NCBI RefSeq assembly: GCF_034651555.1
Contig: NZ_JAYEEQ010000012.1
Span: 1 to 64,000 of the forward strand
Direction of reading: 5' to 3'
Length of the DNA: 64,000 bases
Origin: Aurantibrevibacter litoralis
Lineage (GTDB): Bacteria; Bacteroidota; Bacteroidia; Flavobacteriales; Flavobacteriaceae
Made by a program: the position numbers and the translations under genes. Positions 1-8,082 of this stretch are shown piece after piece. The first letter of the stretch is position 1, and every line of letters begins with the position of its first letter. Under the pieces are notes generated by a model, which was not told where the DNA came from, ran no database searches, and saw only the letters and a list, made by a program, of their open reading frames with translations.

Positions 1-2
1 AT

Positions 3-230
3 TTTAATGAAAAAATTAACCGCTTAATTAATAATCGAAATTTAAAAGATCACTCTTGTTTTATAGGGGTCAAAACAAAAGGCTACGAAGTTGAAATAAT
101 TGACCAATCTGAAAATGAATTAATTAAAGAGTTACTCGAAGCAGAGAATGATTTAATTAATTTAAATTTAGAATTAAAAACCTTTATGTCGTTTGACAAA
201 AATTTAGACATTAAATTATTAATTTATTAA
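3..230 (+). CDS. Hypothetical protein, C-terminal part (cut by window start)
   Basis: An open frame runs in from the window edge and stops at TAA 228-230, giving about 75 residues. It is rich in Asn, Leu, Glu and Lys, and ends in a probably helical stretch (ENELIKELLEAENDLINLN). I do not recognise the family, and the start lies outside the window. The AT-rich composition differs from the housekeeping genes further right and fits accessory DNA. A hairpin element begins 8 nt after the stop. Confidence 0.55.
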   Translation, partial: FNEKINRLINNRNLKDHSCFIGVKTKGYEVEIIDQSENELIKELLEAENDLINLNLELKTFMSFDKNLDIKLLIY

Positions 231-238
231 AAACACTA

Positions 239-371
239 TTGCCAACAATGGCTATAAGTAATTGCTTGTTCTCGCCTACTTCTGAAAATCCTCGCGGATT
301 TTCAGTTTGGTGTGTACTTGCTAAATTAGTAACTTTAATACGCAACTACTCATAGCCGAGACCGTTGCCCA
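239..371. repeat. Imperfect palindromic element, attC-like
   Basis: The two ends are imperfect inverted repeats. The left arm at 250-265 (GGCTATAAGTAATTGC) pairs with the right arm at 342-357 with 14 of 16 matches, and outer flanks CCAACAA and CCGTTG extend the pairing loosely. Inside is a perfect 10-bp hairpin with a 4-nt loop (282-305: CTGAAAATCC / GGATTTTCAG). Long imperfect palindromes with outer GTTG/CAAC-type ends resemble cassette recombination sites of integrons and intergenic elements I recall from flavobacterial genomes. No integrase is present in the window, so the functional reading is inference. Confidence 0.45.
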
Positions 372-455
372 CAAGTTAACCAAACCCGAACGCAAGTTAT
401 TTGACATCATAATTATCGGCTGATTAAGAATAAAAACCAATCAAAAAAGGGAAGC

Positions 456-698
456 CTACAAGTCAATAATTGCTTTTTTAGCATCTTCAATGCCTCTCCA
501 TTCTACACTGGTTAGATAATGACAAACAAAATCTGAAGTTAATATAGTATTTAAATTGTCTATTTCACCTTCATTCCAAACCTTATGATATTCCAAAACA
601 ACTTCTTTGTTTTTCTCTAAAATCGAATTCTTATCAGTTAATTGGCAACCATAGAATAGTAATATTGTAGTTAGAAATAATGAAAATGCTTTATTCAT
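456..698 (-). pseudogene. Truncated SnoaL-like (ester cyclase/NTF2 fold) lipoprotein gene
   Basis: The 80-residue product has a lipoprotein-type signal peptide ending in the lipobox-like FYGC, then the start of a SnoaL-like domain (VLEYHKVWNEGEIDNLNTIL, followed by EWRGIEDAKK). SnoaL-like domains are usually around 120-130 residues. This frame stops at TAG right after the first third of the fold, and I see no continuation in the other frames downstream. It is therefore probably a truncated remnant, although a short functional protein cannot be excluded. It lies between two hairpin elements (239-371 and 740-789), so the truncation may reflect an old recombination boundary. Confidence 0.55.
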
Positions 699-739
699 TT
701 GTCTCTAATTTGAAAGGTTATTCTTTTTTATACTTCTGA

Positions 740-789
740 CTAACGTGGCAATCTTTGCTAATGTCATGAATATGAAGCGCCAACGTTAG
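740..789. repeat. Short palindromic element at accessory/core boundary
   Basis: CTAACGTGGC (740-749) pairs with GCCAACGTTAG (779-789) with a single bulged A, enclosing about 29 nt. The outer AACGT..ACGTT ends resemble the outer ends of the 239-371 element and of cassette attachment sites. It sits 5 nt from the 3' end of the first core gene and marks the edge of the AT-rich left block. Confidence 0.4.
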
Positions 790-793
790 CTGC

Positions 794-3208
794 TTACTGC
801 GCCAACCGATCCCTTTCTTTGTTGTCAATACGCCTTTGGTTGTCTTGCAATCTAAAGTTGCCAAAATTATAGGTAAAACCAAAGCGGACAAACCTTGTTT
901 CCGGCTGCGAAAAATAGGCATTGTCCTGATTAAGATATCGGGCGGTTTGCCGGGAAACGGCCTTTTTCAACAAATCTTCTGCCGCTACCGAAATTACAGC
1001 CCGTTTATTCCACAGCGATTTGCGTAACCCCAGTGTAAGGTCTGTAGACGAACCCAATACATAGTTCCCTTGTAAAAATCGAGAGAAATAGGTAAATGCT
1101 ACCTCGCCGGTAAAGGTGCCGTCTTTGGAAAGGGTGAGGTAGTTATTTAGGGAAACATAATATCCCTCCACCTTATTGGTGTAGGGCTGGTTGCCGCTTT
1201 CTTCGGCCAAAAACGTTTCATCTTCGGCAAACAAAGACATATAACTGTACAAATACCAAAAATTAGTAAGCGATTTACTGTAGGTAAAGTCCAAACCGTA
1301 AGAAGTGCTCTCTAACACATTTTGTCGAATTTGGCGCAGTGTAAGGTTTTGATTGTCCTGAAAACTGAGGTCGCTAATATAATTGCCATTGTCTCTGTAG
1401 TAGATATCAAAAAAATAAGTGCCTTTAAGGCTATAATTAAGGTTGAAATTATGACTAAACGTGGGCTGCAAGGTAGGATTCCCCACAAAAAAATCGTTTT
1501 CATTTACAAAATAGCGAAAAGGGTTTAGGTCCTGATACTTGGGCCGCTGTAATCTGCGGCTATAATCAAAAGAAAAGCTATGAATGTCCGATGGGCTATG
1601 CAAGAGATAAATTGTGGGGAAAAGTTTAAAGAAATTCTGAATATTTTCGGTGTCTAGGGTAAGCGATTTTCCTTCCACGTCCGTATATTCACCGCGTACA
1701 CCACCTTTAATTGACCATTTTTCCCAATCTTTGGACATACTGATATACCCGGCCCACACATTTTCATTGTAAATAAAGTCATCTGAAAATTCCGGATTAA
1801 AAACCTGATTACCACCCTGAACATTAAAAAAATCGATGCCGCTTCTGGAACGAATCGAAGAAAATTTAGCTCCGGTTTCCCAAGTAGCACCCTCCAAAGG
1901 AGTAACGTAATCCAGTTGTCCCGTAGCTATATCTACATTTTGTCTGGCATTCGTAAAAAACGAAAAATTTCGTATAAAATCACCGGAAGGGTTAAAATAA
2001 TCTGATGAAACGCGTTGCTTCTGATCTTCAGTAAACGCTGTATAATGGGCATTTATGGTAAGCATACTGACTTCTCGTTTAGGAAGGTATTTATAAGATA
2101 GATCCACAGCAATATTGGTGTTATCGTTATCCAATCTGCTATTGGTAGTCAGTGTAGAATCGAGTAGATTTTGTCCATTTCTTATTTCGGTTTGTAGGTT
2201 GTTTTGAAACGATTTATCGGGCGAAAAAACCAAATTAGAGGTTACATTAAGGCTATTTCTATCATTAAAAGCATAATCTAAAATAACATTTGCATTTTGA
2301 GCTGCCGATCGGGTTAGCTTGTTAAAATCGGTTGTCCATCTCGAAAAAATGGTATTGCTTTCATCTATAAAATTGATGGGGTATTCGTCTTCTTTAAATT
2401 CTTTTTTTGGACTTATGGTATAATTGGCAAACACATTTAGCTTATCCGATTTAAAGTAGTGACTGGTTCCTAGCGCATACTTTGGAAAAATAGCCTGTGT
2501 AAAAGTACCGGTAACACCACCTTTATAGCCGGCAGCCACATTTCTGGTGGTAATGATATTGAGAATAGGACCGCCCTCGGCTTCATATCGGGCAGGAGGA
2601 TTAGGTATTACTTCAACAGACTTTATGGCACTACCCGATAATCCTTCGAGCAAATCTTTAACCTCCGACGAAGATAATTGCACTTTTCGGTCATTAAGGT
2701 AAATGGTGGCGTTCTGATTGCGTATGAGAAACTCATCTTGCATGGAAATTACCCCCGGTGTATTCTTTAAAATTTGCCATGAACTGCCTTCGGAAACCAC
2801 TGTATTTTCTACATTAAATACAATTCTATCGGCTTTTCGTTCCATGGTTGGTTGTTTGGCGGTTACCACAACCTCATCTAACATTTCTGCCTCAATAGTG
2901 ATAATTAGAGTGCCTACATGGGTGTCTTTAGAAATATCTAAGGGAATGCGTGGAGAGAATTTACCCATATAACTTGCCTGCATAAAATAGAGATCGGACA
3001 CTACATTCTCTATCTGAAAAAATCCATTTTCATCTGTAGAAACTCCTTTAATCATAGTAGTATCCGCAATCCGAAGCAGGTACACATTAGCAAATGGAAT
3101 AGGTTCATTGGTTTGGTCCTTGACCCATCCGGACAACGTAAATTCTTGCCCTATGAGCACCATAGGCATCAAAAAAAAACATAGCCCTAACGGTATTAGA
3201 TACTTCAC
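794..3208 (-). CDS. Outer-membrane beta-barrel family protein (TonB-receptor-like)
   Basis: The 804-residue protein has a signal peptide (about residues 1-20, ending near IGQE), a carboxypeptidase-D regulatory-like beta-sandwich (about 24-110), the linker LDEVVVTAKQP, which looks like a TonB box, a plug-like region (about 120-220) and a long C-terminal barrel. It ends with an aromatic strand (FGFTYNFGNFR) and a charged tail typical of the OMP_b-brl_3 group. The start codon is GTG, chosen because it directly precedes the signal peptide. The protein should sit in the outer membrane and may import or bind an unknown ligand. It is a paralogue of the gene 96 nt upstream (3305-5707) and probably cotranscribed with it. 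No SusD partner is adjacent, so a polysaccharide locus is not indicated. Confidence 0.88.
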   Translation of the reverse strand: MKYLIPLGLCFFLMPMVLIGQEFTLSGWVKDQTNEPIPFANVYLLRIADTTMIKGVSTDENGFFQIENVVSDLYFMQASYMGKFSPRIPLDISKDTHVGTLIITIEAEMLDEVVVTAKQPTMERKADRIVFNVENTVVSEGSSWQILKNTPGVISMQDEFLIRNQNATIYLNDRKVQLSSSEVKDLLEGLSGSAIKSVEVIPNPPARYEAEGGPILNIITTRNVAAGYKGGVTGTFTQAIFPKYALGTSHYFKSDKLNVFANYTISPKKEFKEDEYPINFIDESNTIFSRWTTDFNKLTRSAAQNANVILDYAFNDRNSLNVTSNLVFSPDKSFQNNLQTEIRNGQNLLDSTLTTNSRLDNDNTNIAVDLSYKYLPKREVSMLTINAHYTAFTEDQKQRVSSDYFNPSGDFIRNFSFFTNARQNVDIATGQLDYVTPLEGATWETGAKFSSIRSRSGIDFFNVQGGNQVFNPEFSDDFIYNENVWAGYISMSKDWEKWSIKGGVRGEYTDVEGKSLTLDTENIQNFFKLFPTIYLLHSPSDIHSFSFDYSRRLQRPKYQDLNPFRYFVNENDFFVGNPTLQPTFSHNFNLNYSLKGTYFFDIYYRDNGNYISDLSFQDNQNLTLRQIRQNVLESTSYGLDFTYSKSLTNFWYLYSYMSLFAEDETFLAEESGNQPYTNKVEGYYVSLNNYLTLSKDGTFTGEVAFTYFSRFLQGNYVLGSSTDLTLGLRKSLWNKRAVISVAAEDLLKKAVSRQTARYLNQDNAYFSQPETRFVRFGFTYNFGNFRLQDNQRRIDNKERDRLAQ

Positions 3209-3304
3209 TTCGGTTTGGGGTTATCCTTCAAATCTAACTAAAAAAAATGAGGTGTTTTTAATACTGATGCTATAATCTAATTCTGTTACCTACTGTAAGA
3301 GGCA

Positions 3305-5707
3305 TTATAATCGTTTTCTTTCCTCTAAATTTTTTGATTTATAATTGTCTTTAATTCGAGTATTTCCAAATTTGTAACGAAGCCCAAAGGTAAATAATCG
3401 ATTCTCGGGACGGTATAAGGTACTGTTATCTTGATTTAAAAATTGGCGGGTATTCAGTAGATTTCCTTGGTTAAAGATATCTTGAAGCCCCATGGAGATT
3501 ACAAAATTATTATTCCAGAACGATTTTCGAAAGGTGATGCCTAATTCGCTATAGCTGTCCTGCACAGAATTTCCGATGGCTAAGGGTGAAAAATACGTAA
3601 ATCCCACATCGGCCATAAGACTTTTGTTTGATAAAAAAGTAAAGCTGTTATACGTTTGTAAAAACCAAGTAAACTGTTGGTTATCAACAAAAAGTCCGGA
3701 ATCGGCATCCTGAAATTTAAACCGGTTTTGATAAAAACTGGTCAACATATACACATCCCAAAATGGAGTTAGCATTCTGTTCACTACCGCATCTACACCA
3801 TACGAAATTTGATGTTCCATATTTAAATTAATGAAACGCAATATGCGCGAATCGTTGTCTTGAAACATAAGAGGCGTAAAAGGATCTTGTTCATTTCTAT
3901 AAAAGAATTCTAGCGTATATTTTTTATCATAGGTATAGCCTAAAGCCACATAATTTCGAGTGGCAGGCAACAGTTCCGGATTGCCCTCTACCACCACATT
4001 GTTGCTTTGAAACAATTGAAAAGGATTGATGCTATTATAACGCGGCCGTGTAATTCTACGGTAATAATACAGATTAAGATCGTGCTTGTCTGCCATGGTA
4101 TACAATGCCGAAAAGTTTGGAAAAACCTCAAAATAATCAATCTCATTGGCCGTGGCTGCGATATCTAAATTACCCGTAGCTTCGGTATATTCGGCACGTA
4201 ACCCCAAGGTAAGGCTTAATTTTTCCCACTTTCCCTTGGCTCCTATATACGCGGCGTAGATCGTTTCATCATAATCAAATGTGCCTGCTTCGGTAGGATT
4301 AATTCCGGGCTGGTTTCTATCAAAACCTTCTTGGGTAATGGTGCTGGTAGAGGTAATGCCTGTATACCGAAGACCGGATTCAAACGTAGTCTTCTCACCC
4401 CAAGGGGTAACATAATCGGCTTGAACACTAAACAAATTAATGATTTGATTGGATGTAGTACTAAAGTCATTGTTTCCGACACTGTTGCCATCGACATCAA
4501 AAAAATCGGTATCCAAATTTTGATCCAATTCGTAGTCGTAATAGGTATAATGCCCCCCAACAGTTATAGACGCTCCTTCTTTTTTTAATTGATGTATAAA
4601 ATCCATATAAAAGGAAAGGTTTGCAAAAGGCGCATCGGCATTAATTTGGGTGGTAAAAAAGGAGTCCGGATTGCCCAATGCGTCCACAATATCGGTTCTA
4701 GTGTTGTAATTTCTGCTCCGCCAAGGATTGATGGCATTTATGGAAGAAAGACTTATACTGCTCTTTTCATTAAGTTCCCAATCAAAAAAAGCACTGAGAT
4801 TGTGAATAATTTGCCGTTCAATATTGGTTTGATTGGCCGTCCAGATGGCGGCTTCCGTATCAAAAAATTGGGTAATATCGGTATACTTGGTGAGGTCTTT
4901 TTTGCTGCCAAGGCTGTAATTTATAGAAAAATCGGTCTTTGCGCTTTTAAAATACTGATCGGTACCTAGCGTATGTTTAGCAAACACGCCTTGGGTATAG
5001 CGGTTATATACCGCCCCATTGTAACCGGCAAGCAATCCTTTTTTCATTTTAATATTGATGATCATGCCCCCTTCGGCACTAAATTTGGCGGGCGGACTGG
5101 TAATGACTTCTATCGCTTCAATGCTTCCTGCTGAAGTGCCGGACAATAGGTTGATGATATCTTCCTTGGGAAGGTTTACTCTTCGCTCGTTTATCATCAC
5201 CTGTATATCGCTATTGCCCTTTATGGTGAGCTCATTATTAGCGATGACCACACCCGGTGTGCGTTTTAAGGCATCCCACATATTCGATTCCGAGATTGGC
5301 GTATTCTCTATATGAAACACCAAACGATCTGCCTTTCGCTCTAGCGTAGGGTTTTTGAACGTTACAACGGCTTCATTGAGCGCAAAAGTCGTCTCAGAAA
5401 TTTGTAACACACCCAAATCTTCATCCGCATTAACTATAATCCCTAAAGGATTAGAACGATTGCCCAAATAACTGGCGGTAACTAAGTACCTTCCTTTAGG
5501 CACATCTGCCATCACATACACACCAAACTCATCACTAGAAGTGCCCTTTATAAACACAGAATCTTTTTCGGAAAGTAAAAGCACATTGGCAAAAGCGATT
5601 TCATTACCCTCAGCATCAGCAACAGATCCGGAGAGGGTATAACCTTGTGCACCGGCGAAAAACACAAAAAACAAGAAGCAATAGGTTACGTATACTGATT
5701 TTTTCAC
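3305..5707 (-). CDS. Outer-membrane beta-barrel family protein, tandem paralogue
   Basis: About 800 residues with the same architecture as 794-3208: signal peptide (FLFFVFFAGAQG), CarboxypepD-like domain (about 25-110), the ALNEAVVTFKNPTLERKADR segment shared with its neighbour, a plug-like region, and a barrel ending in FGLRYKFGNTRIKDN. The longest frame begins with TTG, but the next codon is GTG at 5705-5707. I prefer that GTG because it gives MKKSVYV, a normal signal-peptide start. It is the first gene of a two-gene minus-strand unit, divergent from lepA. The tandem arrangement suggests duplication, and the substrate cannot be read from sequence. Confidence 0.87.
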   Translation of the reverse strand: MKKSVYVTYCFLFFVFFAGAQGYTLSGSVADAEGNEIAFANVLLLSEKDSVFIKGTSSDEFGVYVMADVPKGRYLVTASYLGNRSNPLGIIVNADEDLGVLQISETTFALNEAVVTFKNPTLERKADRLVFHIENTPISESNMWDALKRTPGVVIANNELTIKGNSDIQVMINERRVNLPKEDIINLLSGTSAGSIEAIEVITSPPAKFSAEGGMIINIKMKKGLLAGYNGAVYNRYTQGVFAKHTLGTDQYFKSAKTDFSINYSLGSKKDLTKYTDITQFFDTEAAIWTANQTNIERQIIHNLSAFFDWELNEKSSISLSSINAINPWRSRNYNTRTDIVDALGNPDSFFTTQINADAPFANLSFYMDFIHQLKKEGASITVGGHYTYYDYELDQNLDTDFFDVDGNSVGNNDFSTTSNQIINLFSVQADYVTPWGEKTTFESGLRYTGITSTSTITQEGFDRNQPGINPTEAGTFDYDETIYAAYIGAKGKWEKLSLTLGLRAEYTEATGNLDIAATANEIDYFEVFPNFSALYTMADKHDLNLYYYRRITRPRYNSINPFQLFQSNNVVVEGNPELLPATRNYVALGYTYDKKYTLEFFYRNEQDPFTPLMFQDNDSRILRFINLNMEHQISYGVDAVVNRMLTPFWDVYMLTSFYQNRFKFQDADSGLFVDNQQFTWFLQTYNSFTFLSNKSLMADVGFTYFSPLAIGNSVQDSYSELGITFRKSFWNNNFVISMGLQDIFNQGNLLNTRQFLNQDNSTLYRPENRLFTFGLRYKFGNTRIKDNYKSKNLEERKRL

Positions 5708-5844
5708 CAAATGAATCGGATTTGTTACAAACCTAAATAATTAATATGAATTTACTCACACAAAAAAAGACAAAACCGATACTTGTATGATATTTCTCAA
5801 TTTTTTAAAAACACACCGCCTTATAAAACACATCCAAATTAAGC

Positions 5845-5852
5845 TATATTTG
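5845..5852 (+). promoter_or_regulatory. -7 box TATATTTG upstream of lepA
   Basis: TATATTTG matches the Bacteroidota sigma-ABfr -7 consensus TAnnTTTG and lies 52 nt before the lepA start. No good -33 TTG is seen at the usual distance, so this is a single-box prediction. Confidence 0.4.
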
Positions 5853-5904
5853 CAGTTGCAATATACAGTGCTGAAAGCACCCATGATATTGAAGAATCTA
5901 GTAT

Positions 5905-7701
5905 ATGAAGAACATTAGAAATTTTTGCATTATTGCACATATAGACCATGGAAAGAGCACCTTGGCCGATCGTCTATTAGACTTTACCGGATCGGTAACC
6001 GATAGGGAAAAGCAGGATCAGCTTTTGGATAATATGGATCTTGAAAGAGAGCGCGGGATTACCATAAAAAGCCACGCCATACAAATGGATTACACCTATA
6101 AGGGCGAAAAATATATCTTGAACCTTATAGACACTCCCGGCCATGTAGATTTCTCTTATGAAGTGTCTAGAGCCATTGCGGCCTGCGAAGGGGCGCTTTT
6201 AGTAGTAGATGCTGCACAAAGCATACAAGCGCAAACAATTTCTAATCTGTACTTAGCCTTAGAAAATGACTTGGAAATTATTCCGGTTCTTAATAAAGTA
6301 GATCTGCCAAGCGCCAATCCGGAAGAAGTTACTGATGACATTGTAGATCTTTTAGGATGTCAAGCCGAGGAAGTAATTCCCGCAAGTGCCAAAACTGGCT
6401 TGGGTATAGATGCCATTCTAAGTGCTATTATTGAACGAATACCACCTCCCAAAGGCAAAGAGAACGACCCGCTACAGGCGTTGGTGTTCGACTCGGTCTA
6501 TAATCCCTTTAGAGGTGTTGAAACCTATTTTAGAGTAATTCATGGGGAAATTAAAAAAGGGCAAAAGATAAAATTTGTAGCTACCGGAAAAAACTATTAT
6601 GCCGATGAAATTGGAACCTTAAAATTGACCCAATTTCCCAAACAAGTAGTAAAAACAGGCGATGTGGGGTATCTTATTACGGGAATAAAGGATGCCAGAG
6701 AGGTAAAAGTGGGCGATACCATAACAGATGCCGAAAACCCAACTAAAAACGCCATAGAGGGCTTTGAAGATGTAAAACCCATGGTTTTTGCCGGCATTTA
6801 CCCGGTAGATACGGAAGATTTTGAAGAACTACGATCTTCCATGGAAAAATTACAACTCAACGATGCCTCCTTGGTCTTTAGTCCCGAAAGTAGCGCCGCC
6901 TTAGGTTTTGGCTTTCGATGTGGATTTTTGGGGATGTTGCACATGGAAATTATCCAAGAACGCTTAGAGCGGGAATTTGATATGACCGTGATTACCACGG
7001 TACCCAATGTAAGTTACCACGCCTTTACACGCAAATATCCCGAAACCGCAATAACTGTAAACAACCCTACCGATTTGCCCAATCCTTCTACACTAGACCG
7101 TGTAGAGGAACCTTATATAAAGGCTACCATTATCACAAAATCAGACTTTGTAGGGAACGTGATGTCGCTATGTATCGAAAAAAGAGGCTTAATCACCAAT
7201 CAAACCTACCTCACTACGGAACGCGTAGAACTTACCTTTGATATGCCTTTGGCAGAAATTGTGTTCGACTTTTATGACCGCCTAAAAACAGTATCCAAAG
7301 GATATGCTTCCTTTGATTATGCCCCTATTGGTATGCGGGTTTCTAAATTGGTTCGTGTTGATATCTTACTGAATTCTCAGCCTGTAGACGCTTTATCTGC
7401 GCTTATACATATGGACAACGCACAAAACATCGGTAAAAAAATGTGCGAAAAATTAAAGGAACTTATTCCGCGTCAGCAATTTGATATTCCCATCCAAGCA
7501 GCAATAGGCGCAAAAATTATCTCAAGAGAAACCATAAAAGCGCTCCGAAAAGACGTTACTGCAAAATGTTATGGAGGCGATATTTCGCGAAAACGAAAAT
7601 TACTCGAAAAACAGAAAAAAGGCAAAAAGCGCATGCGTCAGGTGGGTAATGTAGAAATACCACAAGAGGCATTTATGGCAGTGCTTAAATTGAATGATTA
7701 A
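5905..7701 (+). CDS. lepA: Elongation factor 4 (LepA), ribosome back-translocase GTPase
   Basis: The 598 residues match the usual LepA length. The G domain shows G1 AHIDHGKST, the DTPGHVD switch-II motif and NKVD. Domain II, the EF-G-like III/V folds and the LepA-specific C-terminal domain follow, ending in a basic tail (SRKRKLLEKQKKGKKRMRQ) that binds the ribosome. The family remobilises stalled or mistranslocated ribosomes and has a role in 30S biogenesis; it acts in the cytoplasm. The gene is monocistronic, with an intrinsic terminator starting at its stop codon. Confidence 0.98.
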   Translation: MKNIRNFCIIAHIDHGKSTLADRLLDFTGSVTDREKQDQLLDNMDLERERGITIKSHAIQMDYTYKGEKYILNLIDTPGHVDFSYEVSRAIAACEGALLVVDAAQSIQAQTISNLYLALENDLEIIPVLNKVDLPSANPEEVTDDIVDLLGCQAEEVIPASAKTGLGIDAILSAIIERIPPPKGKENDPLQALVFDSVYNPFRGVETYFRVIHGEIKKGQKIKFVATGKNYYADEIGTLKLTQFPKQVVKTGDVGYLITGIKDAREVKVGDTITDAENPTKNAIEGFEDVKPMVFAGIYPVDTEDFEELRSSMEKLQLNDASLVFSPESSAALGFGFRCGFLGMLHMEIIQERLEREFDMTVITTVPNVSYHAFTRKYPETAITVNNPTDLPNPSTLDRVEEPYIKATIITKSDFVGNVMSLCIEKRGLITNQTYLTTERVELTFDMPLAEIVFDFYDRLKTVSKGYASFDYAPIGMRVSKLVRVDILLNSQPVDALSALIHMDNAQNIGKKMCEKLKELIPRQQFDIPIQAAIGAKIISRETIKALRKDVTAKCYGGDISRKRKLLEKQKKGKKRMRQVGNVEIPQEAFMAVLKLND

Positions 7702-7729
7702 AAGTAAGGCCGTCTTACTTTGTGTTTTT
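7701..7729 (+). terminator. Intrinsic terminator after lepA
   Basis: A perfect 8-bp stem AAAGTAAG / CTTACTTT with a 5-nt loop (7701-7721) is followed by GTGTTTTT. It begins at the last base of the lepA stop codon. Confidence 0.7.
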
Positions 7730-7764
7730 AACATTCGTTGCCTAGGGGTACTGCGTTTTTTTCC

Positions 7765-7772
7765 TACATTTG
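7765..7772 (+). promoter_or_regulatory. -7 box TACATTTG upstream of small gene 7816-8049
   Basis: TACATTTG fits TAnnTTTG, with a TTG at 7738-7740 (24-nt spacer, one longer than the usual upper limit). It lies 44 nt before the start of the small ORF, after the lepA terminator, and supports independent transcription of that ORF. Confidence 0.4.
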
Positions 7773-7815
7773 CTGAGAAAAAATCCAAGGTCAGCGGTGA
7801 GCTGCGTTATCTAAA

Positions 7816-8049
7816 ATGAATACGTATATAGCCCGATTTTCTGCTACACATAACATTGTGATTGTAGAGCAACATTCCATATTTATCTGGCAGCAAGAAA
7901 GTGGCGAAGTAGATATAGACATGCTTAAAGGAAAAATTGCCAGAGAATCGGCGGTACATTTTTTCCGTTTGCTTATTGGTGATAATTACCAAATCTCCCC
8001 GCAAGACATTCAAGTTAAAATTTTAAAAACAGAAGCTTTTAGGGGGTAG
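7816..8049 (+). CDS. Small hypothetical protein
   Basis: A 77-residue product (starts MNTYIARFS) with no signal peptide or membrane segment, and mixed beta/alpha character. I do not recognise it. Support for it being real: it starts with ATG, codon choice resembles neighbouring genes, a TAnnTTTG box lies 44 nt upstream, and it fills the space between the lepA terminator and the convergent antiporter gene. A frame on the opposite strand (7807-8013) overlaps it but has weaker context. Function unknown. Confidence 0.45.
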   Translation: MNTYIARFSATHNIVIVEQHSIFIWQQESGEVDIDMLKGKIARESAVHFFRLLIGDNYQISPQDIQVKILKTEAFRG

Positions 8050-8082
8050 TAAAAAATAATGGCCGGTGGTACAGGACGCTAC

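Noticed and set aside
239..789. Confirmed integron
   Set aside because: No integrase gene and only two candidate sites are visible; the call would go beyond the evidence.
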